Source of the DNA: an uncultured Mucilaginibacter sp.
GTDB lineage: Bacteria; Bacteroidota; Bacteroidia; Sphingobacteriales; Sphingobacteriaceae
Reading direction: 5' to 3'
DNA length: 64,000 nucleotides
Assembly (NCBI GenBank): GCA_903863845.1
Contig: CAIPDP010000200.1
Span: 1-64,000 of the forward strand
Of this stretch, positions 17,051 through 25,234 are shown piece by piece; position 1 is the stretch's first letter, and each line of letters opens with the position of its first letter. The notes beneath the pieces were generated by a model. That model saw only the letters and a program-made list of their open reading frames with translations. It was not told the DNA's origin and did not search any database. The translations under genes and the position numbers were made by a program.

Positions 17051-17077
17051 AAAAAAGCGGACTTGAATTGTCCGCTC
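17050..17077 (-). terminator. Rho-independent terminator after the third ompH gene
   Basis: On the minus strand AGCGGAC, a 7-base loop, then GTCCGCT and a run of T. It lies 24 bp beyond the ompH stop and should insulate murI from the bamA-ompH transcript. Confidence 0.85.
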
Positions 17078-17099
17078 TAATAAATTATGTTCAAATTAC

Positions 17100-17615
17100 T
17101 TATTTGATACCCAGTTTAACTTTTACAGCGGGCCCAAGGTCGTCTCCCGGAGGCGACACAATCAGATCGGTTTGTGAAGAGTCAAGCACGTAGGTATAAC
17201 CCTTCTCTTTCGCGACCTGCGCGATGGCGCTCTTCACTTTTTCCAATAATGGTTTAGAAAGCTCCCCGGTACGGGCAGCTACCTTTTGCTGGGCCTCGTT
17301 CTGGTAGTCGTTCATTCTTTTCTGCAGATCGGCTAATTCAACCTGTTTTGCCGAACGTACAGCGTCAGTCATGCTTGCCTGCTGCTTTTGAAAGTCTTGC
17401 CCTTTTGCCTGGTATTCGGTATACATCGATTTTAACTGATCCATGTATTGGTTGCTGTAAGCGTCGATCTTCGACTTAATATCAGCAGCTTCGGGTAATG
17501 CTTTTACCAATTCGGCAAAATTAACATACGCAACTTTATCTTGTGCTAAAACCAAATTGTTGTTTAGTAACAAACACAGGAAGCACGATAATGTTATCAA
17601 CAGCTTTTTCATCAA
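17100..17615 (-). CDS. OmpH/Skp family outer-membrane protein chaperone (copy 3)
   Basis: A periplasmic chaperone of the Skp/OmpH family that holds unfolded outer-membrane proteins on the way to the BAM complex. It has a signal peptide (MMKKLLITLSCFLCLLL...LAQ), then a long charged helical region (about residues 40-120) forming the coiled-coil tentacles, and a C-terminal strand segment (YTYVLDSSQTDLIVSPPGDD). It closely resembles the next gene upstream (shared TDAVRSAKQ/EVEL pattern and SQTDLIVSPP), so the two are tandem duplicates. A hairpin separates them. Confidence 0.9.
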   Translation of the reverse strand: MMKKLLITLSCFLCLLLNNNLVLAQDKVAYVNFAELVKALPEAADIKSKIDAYSNQYMDQLKSMYTEYQAKGQDFQKQQASMTDAVRSAKQVELADLQKRMNDYQNEAQQKVAARTGELSKPLLEKVKSAIAQVAKEKGYTYVLDSSQTDLIVSPPGDDLGPAVKVKLGIK

Positions 17616-17670
17616 TTTTCAGCGATCTGAAATAAAATTAAATAACAAAATACCTGCCAGACAATTTATT

Positions 17671-17712
17671 AAAAAAGAAAAGCGGTCAAAAAAATGACCG
17701 CTTTTCTTTTTT
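17671..17712. terminator. Bidirectional hairpin between two ompH paralogues
   Basis: A stem of up to 18 bp: AAAAAAGAAAAGCGGTCA, a 6-base A loop, and TGACCGCTTTTCTTTTTT. It has a T-run on both strands. On the minus strand it follows the middle ompH gene and may attenuate transcription into the third copy. Confidence 0.8.
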
Positions 17713-17719
17713 GGATGGA

Positions 17720-18232
17720 CTATTTAACGCCCAATTTGGTTTTTACATCAGCGGTCAGGTCATCTGACGGCGGAGAAACGATCAAATCAGTCTGTGCTGA
17801 ATTGATCACATAAGAATAACCTTTTTCTTTTGCTACCTGCGCTACCGCAGCACGGATCTTATCAAACAATGGCTTAGAAAGCTCTGTTGTTTTTGCCTGA
17901 ACTTTTTGCTGGGCATCCTGCTGAAATGACTGGATACGTTTTTGAATATCACTCAACTCTGCTTCTTTGGCCGAGCGTACAGCATCGGTCATGGTTGCGC
18001 GCTGTGCTTCATAAGCCTGGCCTTTCGTCTGGTATTCAGAGGTCATTGCGGTGTATTGATCCTGGAACTGTTTGTTATAAGTTTCCAGTTGGGTCCTTAT
18101 AACTTTGGTTTCGGGCAATTGATCAACCAATTGATCAAAATTAATGTACCCGATCTTTGTTTGTGCTTTAGCAACGTTTCCGGCAAACAAAATACACACG
18201 GCAACCAAAGCAACTTTCAATAGTTTTTTCAT
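17720..18232 (-). CDS. OmpH/Skp family outer-membrane protein chaperone (copy 2)
   Basis: A periplasmic Skp-like chaperone of 170 aa. The signal peptide MKKLLKVALVAVCILFAGNVAKAQ is followed by the strand KIGYINFDQLVDQLPE, a long amphipathic helix rich in Q, E and K, and the C-terminal SYVINSAQTDLIVSPPSDD. It lies 48 bp downstream of ompH copy 1 in the same direction as bamA and shares most motifs with copy 3. Confidence 0.9.
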   Translation of the reverse strand: MKKLLKVALVAVCILFAGNVAKAQTKIGYINFDQLVDQLPETKVIRTQLETYNKQFQDQYTAMTSEYQTKGQAYEAQRATMTDAVRSAKEAELSDIQKRIQSFQQDAQQKVQAKTTELSKPLFDKIRAAVAQVAKEKGYSYVINSAQTDLIVSPPSDDLTADVKTKLGVK

Positions 18233-18280
18233 TGTTTTCTTTTGGGGGGGTTAAATTTGGGCTAATTTATCTATAAATCT

Positions 18281-18808
18281 TTATTTAGCAAAAACACCAG
18301 GCTTTAATCCGAGGCGGGTGATCACTTCATCACTCTTGTCTAATCGTGGATCATGGTAAAGCATCAATATTTCGCTGTTCTTATCAAATATCACTTCGTA
18401 TTGTTCACTTTCTGCTACAGCCTGTACAGCTTTCATTATCCTGTCCTGTATCGGTTTTAGCAATTCGGTACTTTTTTTGGCCAATTCTCCATCAGGGCCA
18501 AATTTTACGCGCTGAAAGTTTTTAACTTCTTTTTCCTTATCACCTATCTCGGCCTCGCGCCTTTTTTTCATATCCGCCGTCATTAGCACTTTATCTGCAT
18601 CATAGGCTTTATACATTCGCTCTATTTCCTGCGATTTGGCATCAACCTCTTTCTGCCATTGGTCTGAAAGTGCGGCCAATTGCTTTTGTGCCGCCTGGTA
18701 TTCGGGCATATGTTTCAGAATATAATCTGAATCCACAAATGCAAAGCGTTGCGCAAATGTAGTAATAGCGGCGAACGTAAAAAATATTACTAATATTATC
18801 CTTTTCAT
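18281..18808 (-). CDS. OmpH/Skp family outer-membrane protein chaperone (copy 1)
   Basis: A periplasmic Skp-like chaperone, 175 aa, beginning 9 bp after bamA. Signal peptide MKRIILVIFFTFAAITTFAQ, then FAFVDSDYILKHMPEYQAAQ, a coiled-coil region, and the terminal part YEVIFDKNSEILMLYHDPR. It is more diverged from copies 2 and 3 than they are from each other, so it is probably the older member. The tight spacing places it in the bamA transcript. Confidence 0.92.
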   Translation of the reverse strand: MKRIILVIFFTFAAITTFAQRFAFVDSDYILKHMPEYQAAQKQLAALSDQWQKEVDAKSQEIERMYKAYDADKVLMTADMKKRREAEIGDKEKEVKNFQRVKFGPDGELAKKSTELLKPIQDRIMKAVQAVAESEQYEVIFDKNSEILMLYHDPRLDKSDEVITRLGLKPGVFAK

Positions 18809-18817
18809 CCAGGCAAA

Positions 18818-21373
18818 TTAGTTGAACCCACCGTTCAGGCTCTGTGAAATTGAGAACGCGAACTGACCTTTGTTAGCACCTGGTATTCCGGGTATTTTAT
18901 CAAATCCATAACCGTAATCCAAACCAAGCAAGCCAAAAATAGGTAAAAATACCCGTGCTCCAAAACCAGCAGATCGCCTTACGTTAAAAGGGTTGTACTG
19001 GTCGAAACTGTTCCAAACGTTACCTCCTTCGGCAAAAGCCAATACAAATATCGTTGCCGACTGGCTGGAGATGACAGGGTGACGCAATTCAAAAGTAAAT
19101 TTATCGTAAATGGTGCTACCCGGATTGGTATTAGCATTATAGTTAGAGCCAATAGGCACAATAGAAAAGTTTTGGTAACCACGTAAACCGATGATATCAC
19201 TACCCTGCAGGTACTGATAGCTTTGCATACCATCACCACCCAATTTAAAGCGTTCAAATGGCGATGCCGGAACACTTGAATTGTATTCGCCCAGAAAGCC
19301 AAACCTGATCTGGCTCATCAATACTAACTTTCCATATATCTTTTGAAACCATTGGGCATCATACTTAACCTTATAATATTCAACAAAGTGATACACCTGC
19401 TCCTGTGTTGGAGGCAAATTGTAATTAATGTTGTTAAACAAAGAGTAAGGCGGCGTACCCTGTATTGTCAACTGGATATTTGAACCGGTAGTAGGGAATA
19501 TTGGTGCATCCAGCGAGTTACGGGTAAGCTGCTGCGTCAATTTAATATTGTACGACGTACCGTTAGTGAAGATATAGCCGGGATAGTTATCCAGATTATA
19601 ATGGTCGAAGTTTAAAGAGTAATTGAGCCTAAAGTAGTTATCGGGCCAGTTCAAAACCTTACCGAGGGTTACACCAACACCATTAATACGCAGGTTGTTA
19701 TAACGCGGGTCGGTTTTGGCATAATATTGACCGGTAGAACTTAGCTGGGTATAAGCCGATAATGCAAAATAAATAGGTTTTTTACCACCTAACCAGGGCT
19801 CAGAAAAGGTAAAGGAATAATTCTGATAGATACGACCGCTCGACTGGCCTCTAAGACTTAGCTTTTGACCATCGCCTTTGGGTAAAGGTTTGTAGTCTTT
19901 AAAATTGAAAATATTTTTTAACGAGAAATTGTTGAAGGTCAATCCAAGGGTACCAACGATCTGTCCGCCACCAAAACCACCCGATAGTTCGATCTGGTCA
20001 GAAGGTTTTTCAACTACGTTATAGATAATATCAACGGTACCATCTGCCTGGTTTACGTTTGTTGGTTTAGGTTCAGTTTTCTGCTCATCGAAATTGCCCA
20101 ACTGAGAAATTTCACGTGTGCTACGTATGAGCAGGGATTTGCTGAATTTTTGACCCGGTTTTGTGCGAATTTCCCTTCTGACAACCTTGTCATTTGTTAC
20201 GTCGTTCCCTTTAAGGATAATGCGGTTGAGGGTGTATTGAGGACCTTCGTAAACGCGGATATCAAAGTCGATCGTATCATTATAGATCTTTGTTTGAACA
20301 GGATCAGCACTGTAAGTAAGGTAGCCATTATCAAGGTAAAGTGTAGAAACATCATCGTTATTAGGTGTTGGTCCTACAAGTCTTTTATTCAATTCCTCTT
20401 CGCTAAACACATCGCCTTTCCTAACCCGAAGTAATTTGTTGAGCAGGTCTGTTGAGTATTGGGCATTACCCGACCATTTTACATTACCAAAGAAATATTT
20501 GTGCCCCTCGATCAATTTAATCTTTACGTCAACAGTATTTTCATCATGTTTGGTAACAGTATCGCTTACAATTGCAGCATCGCGGTAACCTTTGTCCTGC
20601 ATCTTTTCTATCAGATTCTCTTTGTCTTCTTCGTATTTATCACGCAGGAATTTCCTCGAGCCAAATATGTTGTACCATCGCCGCTCACGGGTCTTTTTAA
20701 GAAACTTCCGCAATTTCTTTTGCGAGAAAGCCATGTTACCCTCGAAAGTCACACTGTTGATCCTTACTTTTTCTTTTTTGTCTACCGCAACATCCAAAAT
20801 CACGCTATTGGCATCACCAGGGTCCTGCCTTTGTTTAATATTGACAGTTGTATTTAAAAATCCTTTTTCAGCGAAATGTTTTTTGATGATAGCGGTGGTC
20901 GTACTTAACAGGTTCTCGTTAACGATCTTTGAGTTTTTATCACTTAATTTCTTTTGCAGATCTTCTATTTCGCCTTTGCGGATACCGGTGATGTGCAAAC
21001 GCGACAAGCGGGGCCTTTCAACAACAACGATCTCGAGGTAGATGGTATCGAGATTAATTTTAGTCACATTCAACTGTACATCGTCAAAAAGCCCCTGGTC
21101 GAACATACGTTTTACAACTGCAGCATTTTGTTCGCCCGGCAAATTGATCTTATCCCCCTTGTTCAATTTAGATATCTGTACAAGCACATCTTTATCAAGG
21201 TTCTTAGTACCGCTTACAGTTACACCCCCAATAATATAGTCGCGTGGAGTAAGGTAACTCAAACTATCCGTTGGAATGGATTTTTGAAGCGCTGGCCTCG
21301 ATTGATTGGAGACCTGCGCCAAAGCAGCAGTACCGATAACAGAGAAAAGAAGGGCAAAAAGAAATTTATTCAT
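18818..21373 (-). CDS. bamA: Outer-membrane protein assembly factor BamA
   Basis: The Omp85-family insertase that folds beta-barrels into the outer membrane. After a signal peptide (to about residue 20, ALAQ) come tandem POTRA domains (for example IGGVTVSGTKNLDKDVLVQI, then VRINSVTFEGN, YFFGNVKWSGN and LNRIILKGND) over residues of about 45-450. The C-terminal 16-strand barrel includes LGGDGMQSYQYLQGSDIIGLRGY, the loop-6 region with (V/I)RG-type LRGY, and ends in an aromatic-alternating strand. At 851 aa it is the usual Bacteroidota length. Its neighbours, uppS upstream and three ompH genes downstream, fit envelope biogenesis. Confidence 0.96.
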   Translation of the reverse strand: MNKFLFALLFSVIGTAALAQVSNQSRPALQKSIPTDSLSYLTPRDYIIGGVTVSGTKNLDKDVLVQISKLNKGDKINLPGEQNAAVVKRMFDQGLFDDVQLNVTKINLDTIYLEIVVVERPRLSRLHITGIRKGEIEDLQKKLSDKNSKIVNENLLSTTTAIIKKHFAEKGFLNTTVNIKQRQDPGDANSVILDVAVDKKEKVRINSVTFEGNMAFSQKKLRKFLKKTRERRWYNIFGSRKFLRDKYEEDKENLIEKMQDKGYRDAAIVSDTVTKHDENTVDVKIKLIEGHKYFFGNVKWSGNAQYSTDLLNKLLRVRKGDVFSEEELNKRLVGPTPNNDDVSTLYLDNGYLTYSADPVQTKIYNDTIDFDIRVYEGPQYTLNRIILKGNDVTNDKVVRREIRTKPGQKFSKSLLIRSTREISQLGNFDEQKTEPKPTNVNQADGTVDIIYNVVEKPSDQIELSGGFGGGQIVGTLGLTFNNFSLKNIFNFKDYKPLPKGDGQKLSLRGQSSGRIYQNYSFTFSEPWLGGKKPIYFALSAYTQLSSTGQYYAKTDPRYNNLRINGVGVTLGKVLNWPDNYFRLNYSLNFDHYNLDNYPGYIFTNGTSYNIKLTQQLTRNSLDAPIFPTTGSNIQLTIQGTPPYSLFNNINYNLPPTQEQVYHFVEYYKVKYDAQWFQKIYGKLVLMSQIRFGFLGEYNSSVPASPFERFKLGGDGMQSYQYLQGSDIIGLRGYQNFSIVPIGSNYNANTNPGSTIYDKFTFELRHPVISSQSATIFVLAFAEGGNVWNSFDQYNPFNVRRSAGFGARVFLPIFGLLGLDYGYGFDKIPGIPGANKGQFAFSISQSLNGGFN

Positions 21374-21436
21374 TCGAATATTTTAGTGGGCTAAAAATAA
21401 TTTATACAGTTGTTAAAAAGTGTTAAAAGAAAAAAT

Positions 21437-22177
21437 TTAGTTAATCTGCTCGCTGATCATACCAAAACGGCGTTCGCGTTTTTGAAAATCTACTATGGCT
21501 TCAAACAGGTCCTCGCGCCTGAAATCGGGCCATAATTTAGGCGTAAAATACAACTCGGCATAAGCGATCTGCCAAAGCAGATAGTTGCTTATCCTGTATT
21601 CCCCGCTCGTTCTGATCATCAGCTCAGGATCAGGCATAGCGCTTGTGTATAAATTATTTTCAATCGTTTCTTCATTAATTTGTTCAATGCTTAATTCGCC
21701 CTTAAGTACTTTTGAAGCTATATTTTTTACGGCGCGAACAATTTCGCGGCGCGAACTATAACTAAGGGCGAGCGTTAATACCAATCCGGTATTGTTGGAA
21801 GTTCGTTCCATAGCTGATGTTAACTCACGATAACATTTTTCGGGAAGCATATTAAGCTCACCTATGGCGTTCAAACGCACATTATTTTTCATAAAGTTGT
21901 TGATCTCTTTATGAATAGTCGAGATCATCAACTCCATAATTGCCGAAACTTCAAGCCTGGGCCTGTTCCAGTTCTCGGACGAGAAAGTATAAAGGGTAAT
22001 ATACTTCACCCCGATCTCACCAGCTCCTTCTACCACATCGCGAACAGAGACCACACCATTACGGTGACCAAAAACCCTTAGTTTACCCTTGCCTTTGGCC
22101 CAGCGTCCATTTCCATCCATGATGATGGCAATATGCTCCGGTAACCTCGATAAATCGATCTGATCTTTAAATCCCAT
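21437..22177 (-). CDS. uppS: Isoprenyl transferase (undecaprenyl diphosphate synthase)
   Basis: A cis-prenyltransferase that makes the C55 lipid carrier for peptidoglycan and O-antigen. Motifs: IAIIMDGNGRWAK with the catalytic Asp, FGHRNG, LYTFSSENWNRP, and the C-terminal RTSGEYRISNYLLWQIAYAELYF (most homologues have RTSGEHRISNF). 246 aa is normal. It lies 63 bp upstream of bamA and probably heads a uppS-bamA-ompH operon, driven by a TACCTTTG promoter about 130 bp upstream. Confidence 0.95.
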   Translation of the reverse strand: MGFKDQIDLSRLPEHIAIIMDGNGRWAKGKGKLRVFGHRNGVVSVRDVVEGAGEIGVKYITLYTFSSENWNRPRLEVSAIMELMISTIHKEINNFMKNNVRLNAIGELNMLPEKCYRELTSAMERTSNNTGLVLTLALSYSSRREIVRAVKNIASKVLKGELSIEQINEETIENNLYTSAMPDPELMIRTSGEYRISNYLLWQIAYAELYFTPKLWPDFRREDLFEAIVDFQKRERRFGMISEQIN

Positions 22178-22301
22178 TTTGTCCGCTGCTCAAATTCGCT
22201 CACAGCTAAATAGATATATTTTAATAAAAATCTACTTGTTTGTGTTTAAATGCTCAACCATGGGAAAGGCATTTAATCCCTTTTGCCCACTTTTTTTCAG
22301 G

Positions 22302-22327
22302 GTACAAAGGTAAAACTTACTTTGTAC
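22302..22327. promoter_or_regulatory. Near-palindrome at the uppS promoter
   Basis: Arms GTACAAAGGTAA and TTACTTTGTAC around a 3-base centre, with one unpaired G. It contains the uppS -7 box. It could be an operator or an accidental symmetry of the box. Confidence 0.35.
22305..22312 (-). promoter_or_regulatory. Proposed uppS -7 promoter box TACCTTTG
   Basis: A TAnnTTTG match on the minus strand, about 128 bp before the uppS start. It implies a leader of some 120 nt. Confidence 0.45.
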
Positions 22328-22425
22328 TTTTTTAGTATGGTCGAAAAAAAGAAAAGTGCCGGGAATTAGAGGCAAAATTACGACAGCCGCCGCAACAGAT
22401 ACCGGCTTGTCTGTAATTCAGGTAT

Positions 22426-22944
22426 TTAATACGCGCCCTGCTGTTTGAGCATCCCGATATCTTTTGTCGAGATATCTGCAATGGCATATGATGGCACGTT
22501 AGTGATATTCAATTCGTCGATGGTATTTACCAGGTTATCATACATAGAATGTGCGCTGGGTTTAAGTATAACGATCATCGACTTCCCGGTTGCCTTTTGA
22601 ACGGCATCTGCAGTATTAATTAATGCCGCCCTTAATCCCGTTTTTGAATAGTTGACTATTTGTGGCCTTGCAAGAGGCTTATCTGCAAGTCCAAGGTACC
22701 AAAGCACCTGGTTGTTTTTACCCAGGCAGACGGTCATGGTGCGACTTGCCGGCACCGGGCCTTCGTTAGTACCGACAGGCATAGCCAGTTGCATGGCATG
22801 ATGTTGCTGCAGGGAAGTAGTCAAAATAAAAAAAGTAATTAATAAGAACGCCAGATCGACCATTGCTGTAAGGTCGATGCGCACAGGGAGCTTTTTGAGC
22901 GAGCTTCTGCCCTGATTTTTTCCGGAGGTGATCAATTCTGCCAT
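22426..22944 (-). CDS. ExbD/TolR-family biopolymer transport protein
   Basis: The energising partner of an ExbB/TolQ-like motor using proton-motive force at the inner membrane. One membrane segment (AMVDLAFLLITFFILTTSL, about residues 25-45) bears the proton-carrying Asp (AMVDLAF). The rest is periplasmic. The ORF track starts at 23016, but I prefer the ATG at 22944 (MAELITSG), because ExbD proteins have only a short N-terminal arm. No ExbB or TonB gene is beside it, so it is an orphan within the window. Confidence 0.85.
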   Translation of the reverse strand: MAELITSGKNQGRSSLKKLPVRIDLTAMVDLAFLLITFFILTTSLQQHHAMQLAMPVGTNEGPVPASRTMTVCLGKNNQVLWYLGLADKPLARPQIVNYSKTGLRAALINTADAVQKATGKSMIVILKPSAHSMYDNLVNTIDELNITNVPSYAIADISTKDIGMLKQQGAY

Positions 22945-23219
22945 AATGTTAGGTTTTAGGTAATTTGCTTCTTTGATTGTCGTGCCCCGGGCCATCGTCG
23001 CCAGGGAGAACAACATTTGAAATGCATATAGATAATTTTAATAAATACAATATTTAAACGAATTAAATTTGTTAATTATTGCATTATGAAGAATTTTATT
23101 TTAAAATATGAATAGGCAAGCATCCCAATAACTATCGAGATTCCGAAAGATGTTTACGAAATCACCTGACTAACAAAATGCCCAATGACCTAATGGCGGC
23201 GCAGCCAAATGGCCCGAGG
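22945..23219. other. Intergenic region upstream of the ExbD gene
   Basis: About 275 bp with no convincing gene. The A/T-rich part (23025-23115) holds a plus-strand TAAATTTG at 23064-23071 followed by a nine-codon ORF (MKNFILKYE) that I do not consider a gene. At 23122-23152 there is a remnant of a dispersed repeat (GCATCCCAATAACTATCGAG then ATTCCGAAAGATG) also seen, inverted, near 38911-38942. Confidence 0.5.
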
Positions 23220-23458
23220 ACGAAAGACAAATGACGAAAGACGAGAGACAAATGACGAAAGACAAATGACGAAAGACGAGAGACGAAAGACAAATGACGA
23301 AAGACGAAAGACGAAAGACAAATGACGAAAGACAAATGACGAAAGACGAGAGACAAATGACGAAAGACAAATGACGAAAGACGAAAGACAAATGACCTAA
23401 TGACCTAATGACCCAATGACCCAATGACTAATGACCAATGACTAATGACCAATGACTA
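23220..23458. repeat. Heptamer array ACGAAAG / ACAAATG / ACGAGAG
   Basis: Twenty-five consecutive 7-bp units (23220-23394) of three types, ACGAAAG, ACAAATG and ACGAGAG, in irregular order. Four 8-bp units follow (ACCTAATG twice, ACCCAATG twice), then alternating ACTAATG and ACCAATG. The array runs up to and includes the stop codon of the DUF6089 gene (23456-23458). The unit order is not periodic at a longer scale. ORFs reading HLSFVICLSS are artefacts of it. Confidence 0.95.
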
Positions 23459-24241
23459 ATAATAACACTTAGTACTAATAAAGGTAAAAGATATCCCGAG
23501 GTTGATGAACATATAGGAATCATGTGCTCTGCCGTCGCCGCGCTGGGTGCCGGGGGTGCCGATATAAACACCGGTAAGTTCGCCTGAGCGGTCAGATAAA
23601 GCCTGAGCAAGAGGACTGCTAAGTTTGTTTTTGTTGGGATATACGCCGGCAACATCATCCAGGTAGTCGGTATTTGGATTGCGGTAGCCTATGTCGGCGA
23701 TAAAGTTCCATTTGCCGGCAAAGTTATATTTGATACCCGCACCATAGGGAATAGAAAATGCAAGACTGGGATAAGGTTTCGATTCAGCCTCGGTTTTCAG
23801 GGGACGAAGATCATAATAATGCCCCTGGTATTCGGCCTGGGGATTATAGCCCAGGGCACCAAAACCAAAATAAATAAAAGGTGTGAATTTATTCTGCCCC
23901 ACTTCAGGTACATATTTAAAGAAATTAAATTCGCCTAATAAGGCACCTTCATTAAGTGTCGTTCGAAAGCTCAGGTTACGGGCTCTGAATTGCGGGTCGG
24001 AAGAGTTTTTATCAGCATAGGCTATGATGCCAAAGGTATATTTGAGTTTAAGCGACCAGTAGCCATCGAAATTTTTTGCCCCAAAAACGCCCAGAGCAGG
24101 GCCGCTAATTTGCAGTGGGTTGCCGGGATTTAAATCGCCCATATATCCCGCTGCACCAACGTTGCCCCCAATTTCCCAGGTTTGGGCCCTGAGGCTCAGC
24201 GAAAGCAAAAGAAAACATATAATTAAGACAGATCTGGGCAT
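23456..24241 (-). CDS. DUF6089 family outer-membrane beta-barrel protein
   Basis: A 261-residue outer-membrane protein with signal peptide MPRSVLIICFLLLSLSLRAQ. Alternating aromatic/hydrophobic strands typical of an eight-stranded barrel follow (WEIGGNVGAAGYMGDLNPGN, FTPFIYFGFGALGYNPQA), and the last strand ends MFINLGISFTFISTKCYY. It begins 9 bp after nadK, so they are cotranscribed. DUF6089 proteins commonly accompany bamA and nadK in Sphingobacteriia; their role is unknown. Its stop codon lies inside the heptamer array, so the last codons may have been changed by repeat growth. Confidence 0.85.
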   Translation of the reverse strand: MPRSVLIICFLLLSLSLRAQTWEIGGNVGAAGYMGDLNPGNPLQISGPALGVFGAKNFDGYWSLKLKYTFGIIAYADKNSSDPQFRARNLSFRTTLNEGALLGEFNFFKYVPEVGQNKFTPFIYFGFGALGYNPQAEYQGHYYDLRPLKTEAESKPYPSLAFSIPYGAGIKYNFAGKWNFIADIGYRNPNTDYLDDVAGVYPNKNKLSSPLAQALSDRSGELTGVYIGTPGTQRGDGRAHDSYMFINLGISFTFISTKCYY

Positions 24242-24250
24242 TCACTCAAA

Positions 24251-25132
24251 TTAGTAGTTACGGGCATCCAGGCCCCATAACAGTTTATTTCTTAACGTGG
24301 ATAGGTAACTTTCATTATTCAGCCGGATGAGGTTTAACTTGAAATCAGCTTTACGGATATTGAATTTCATCGTCTTTTCTAAAACCGCCGTCCTTGAATC
24401 ACAGGAAACCAGGTAATTAGCACTTCGAACTTCCACTTCAAATGACAGTTTACTACTATCGGGTAATACGATAGGACGCACATTCAGGTTATGAGGCGAA
24501 ATCGGTGTTATCGCGATACTATTCGAAGCCGGGAAAATGATCGGGCCACCGCAACTGAGCGAATAAGCTGTCGACCCGGTTGAGGTCGACACGATGATGC
24601 CATCGCCCCAGTAAGAATTCAGAAACTCGTCATTTAAAAAGGCATGAACAGTGATCATGGCTGCATCATCCCGTTTGTGGAACGTAATATCGTTGATCGC
24701 AAAATTATCTTTCCCGAATATTTGTTGTTCGCAGTCTATCTGCAGCAATTCGCGACCATCAATAGTATAGTTTTTATTCATCACCGCGTAGATAGCCGCA
24801 GGAATATCGTTTTTATTGACGCTTGCCAGGAAACCCAGCCTGCCAAAGTTAATGCCGATAACCGGTATACCTGAATCTGATATCAATGCGACCATGTCTA
24901 ACAAAGTGCCATCACCGCCAAGCGTAAAGAACACATCGATCGACTGGCGAATGAAATGATCACCTGGGAGTAATTCGTACTTTACATTTGTAATTTTCCC
25001 ATCCAGGTAATCAAAAAGCTGTCGGTGTACAAAAATTTCGGCGTGGTGCTGGGCCAGGTTTTCAAAAACCTGCTGCACAAAAGGAATTACAGCCGAATCA
25101 TTAAATGGCCTGCCATAGATTGCTACTCTCAT
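24251..25132 (-). CDS. nadK: NAD kinase
   Basis: Phosphorylates NAD to NADP in the cytoplasm. The motifs are TLGGDGTLLDMV (GGDG catalytic/ATP motif), INDITFHKRDDA (N[E/D] motif) and the glycine-rich DGIIVSTSTGSTAYSLSCGGP. 293 aa is normal. It has a possible own promoter (TACTTTTG at 25196-25203) and is followed by the DUF6089 gene. Confidence 0.97.
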   Translation of the reverse strand: MRVAIYGRPFNDSAVIPFVQQVFENLAQHHAEIFVHRQLFDYLDGKITNVKYELLPGDHFIRQSIDVFFTLGGDGTLLDMVALISDSGIPVIGINFGRLGFLASVNKNDIPAAIYAVMNKNYTIDGRELLQIDCEQQIFGKDNFAINDITFHKRDDAAMITVHAFLNDEFLNSYWGDGIIVSTSTGSTAYSLSCGGPIIFPASNSIAITPISPHNLNVRPIVLPDSSKLSFEVEVRSANYLVSCDSRTAVLEKTMKFNIRKADFKLNLIRLNNESYLSTLRNKLLWGLDARNY

Positions 25133-25195
25133 GCTTTGAAGTTCATGGTTGATAGTTCATAGTTCATAGCCAATACAGATGATTTGTTTATGATG

Positions 25196-25203
25196 CAAAA
25201 GTA
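25196..25203 (-). promoter_or_regulatory. Proposed nadK -7 promoter box TACTTTTG
   Basis: A TAnnTTTG match in the 102 bp gap between the CBS gene and nadK, about 64 bp before the nadK start. The leader between them has a small direct repeat (ATAGTTCATAGTTCATAG). Confidence 0.4.
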
Positions 25204-25234
25204 AGGATTCTATGAACCAAAGGCTATGTGCGGA

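Noticed and set aside
20592-21394. Plus-strand ORFs opposite bamA
   Set aside because: Shadows of bamA; no start context and no domain pattern.
23086-23115. Nine-codon ORF after a TAAATTTG box
   Set aside because: A promoter-like box precedes it, but nine codons without attenuator structure or a regulated gene on that strand are not enough to call a leader peptide.
23162-23424. Minus-strand ORFs rich in HLSFVICLSS
   Set aside because: They are read-through of the heptamer array; the protein is low complexity and lacks a plausible start context.
23220-23458. Heptamer array considered as a CRISPR
   Set aside because: Units are 7-8 bp with no spacers and there are no cas genes in the window.
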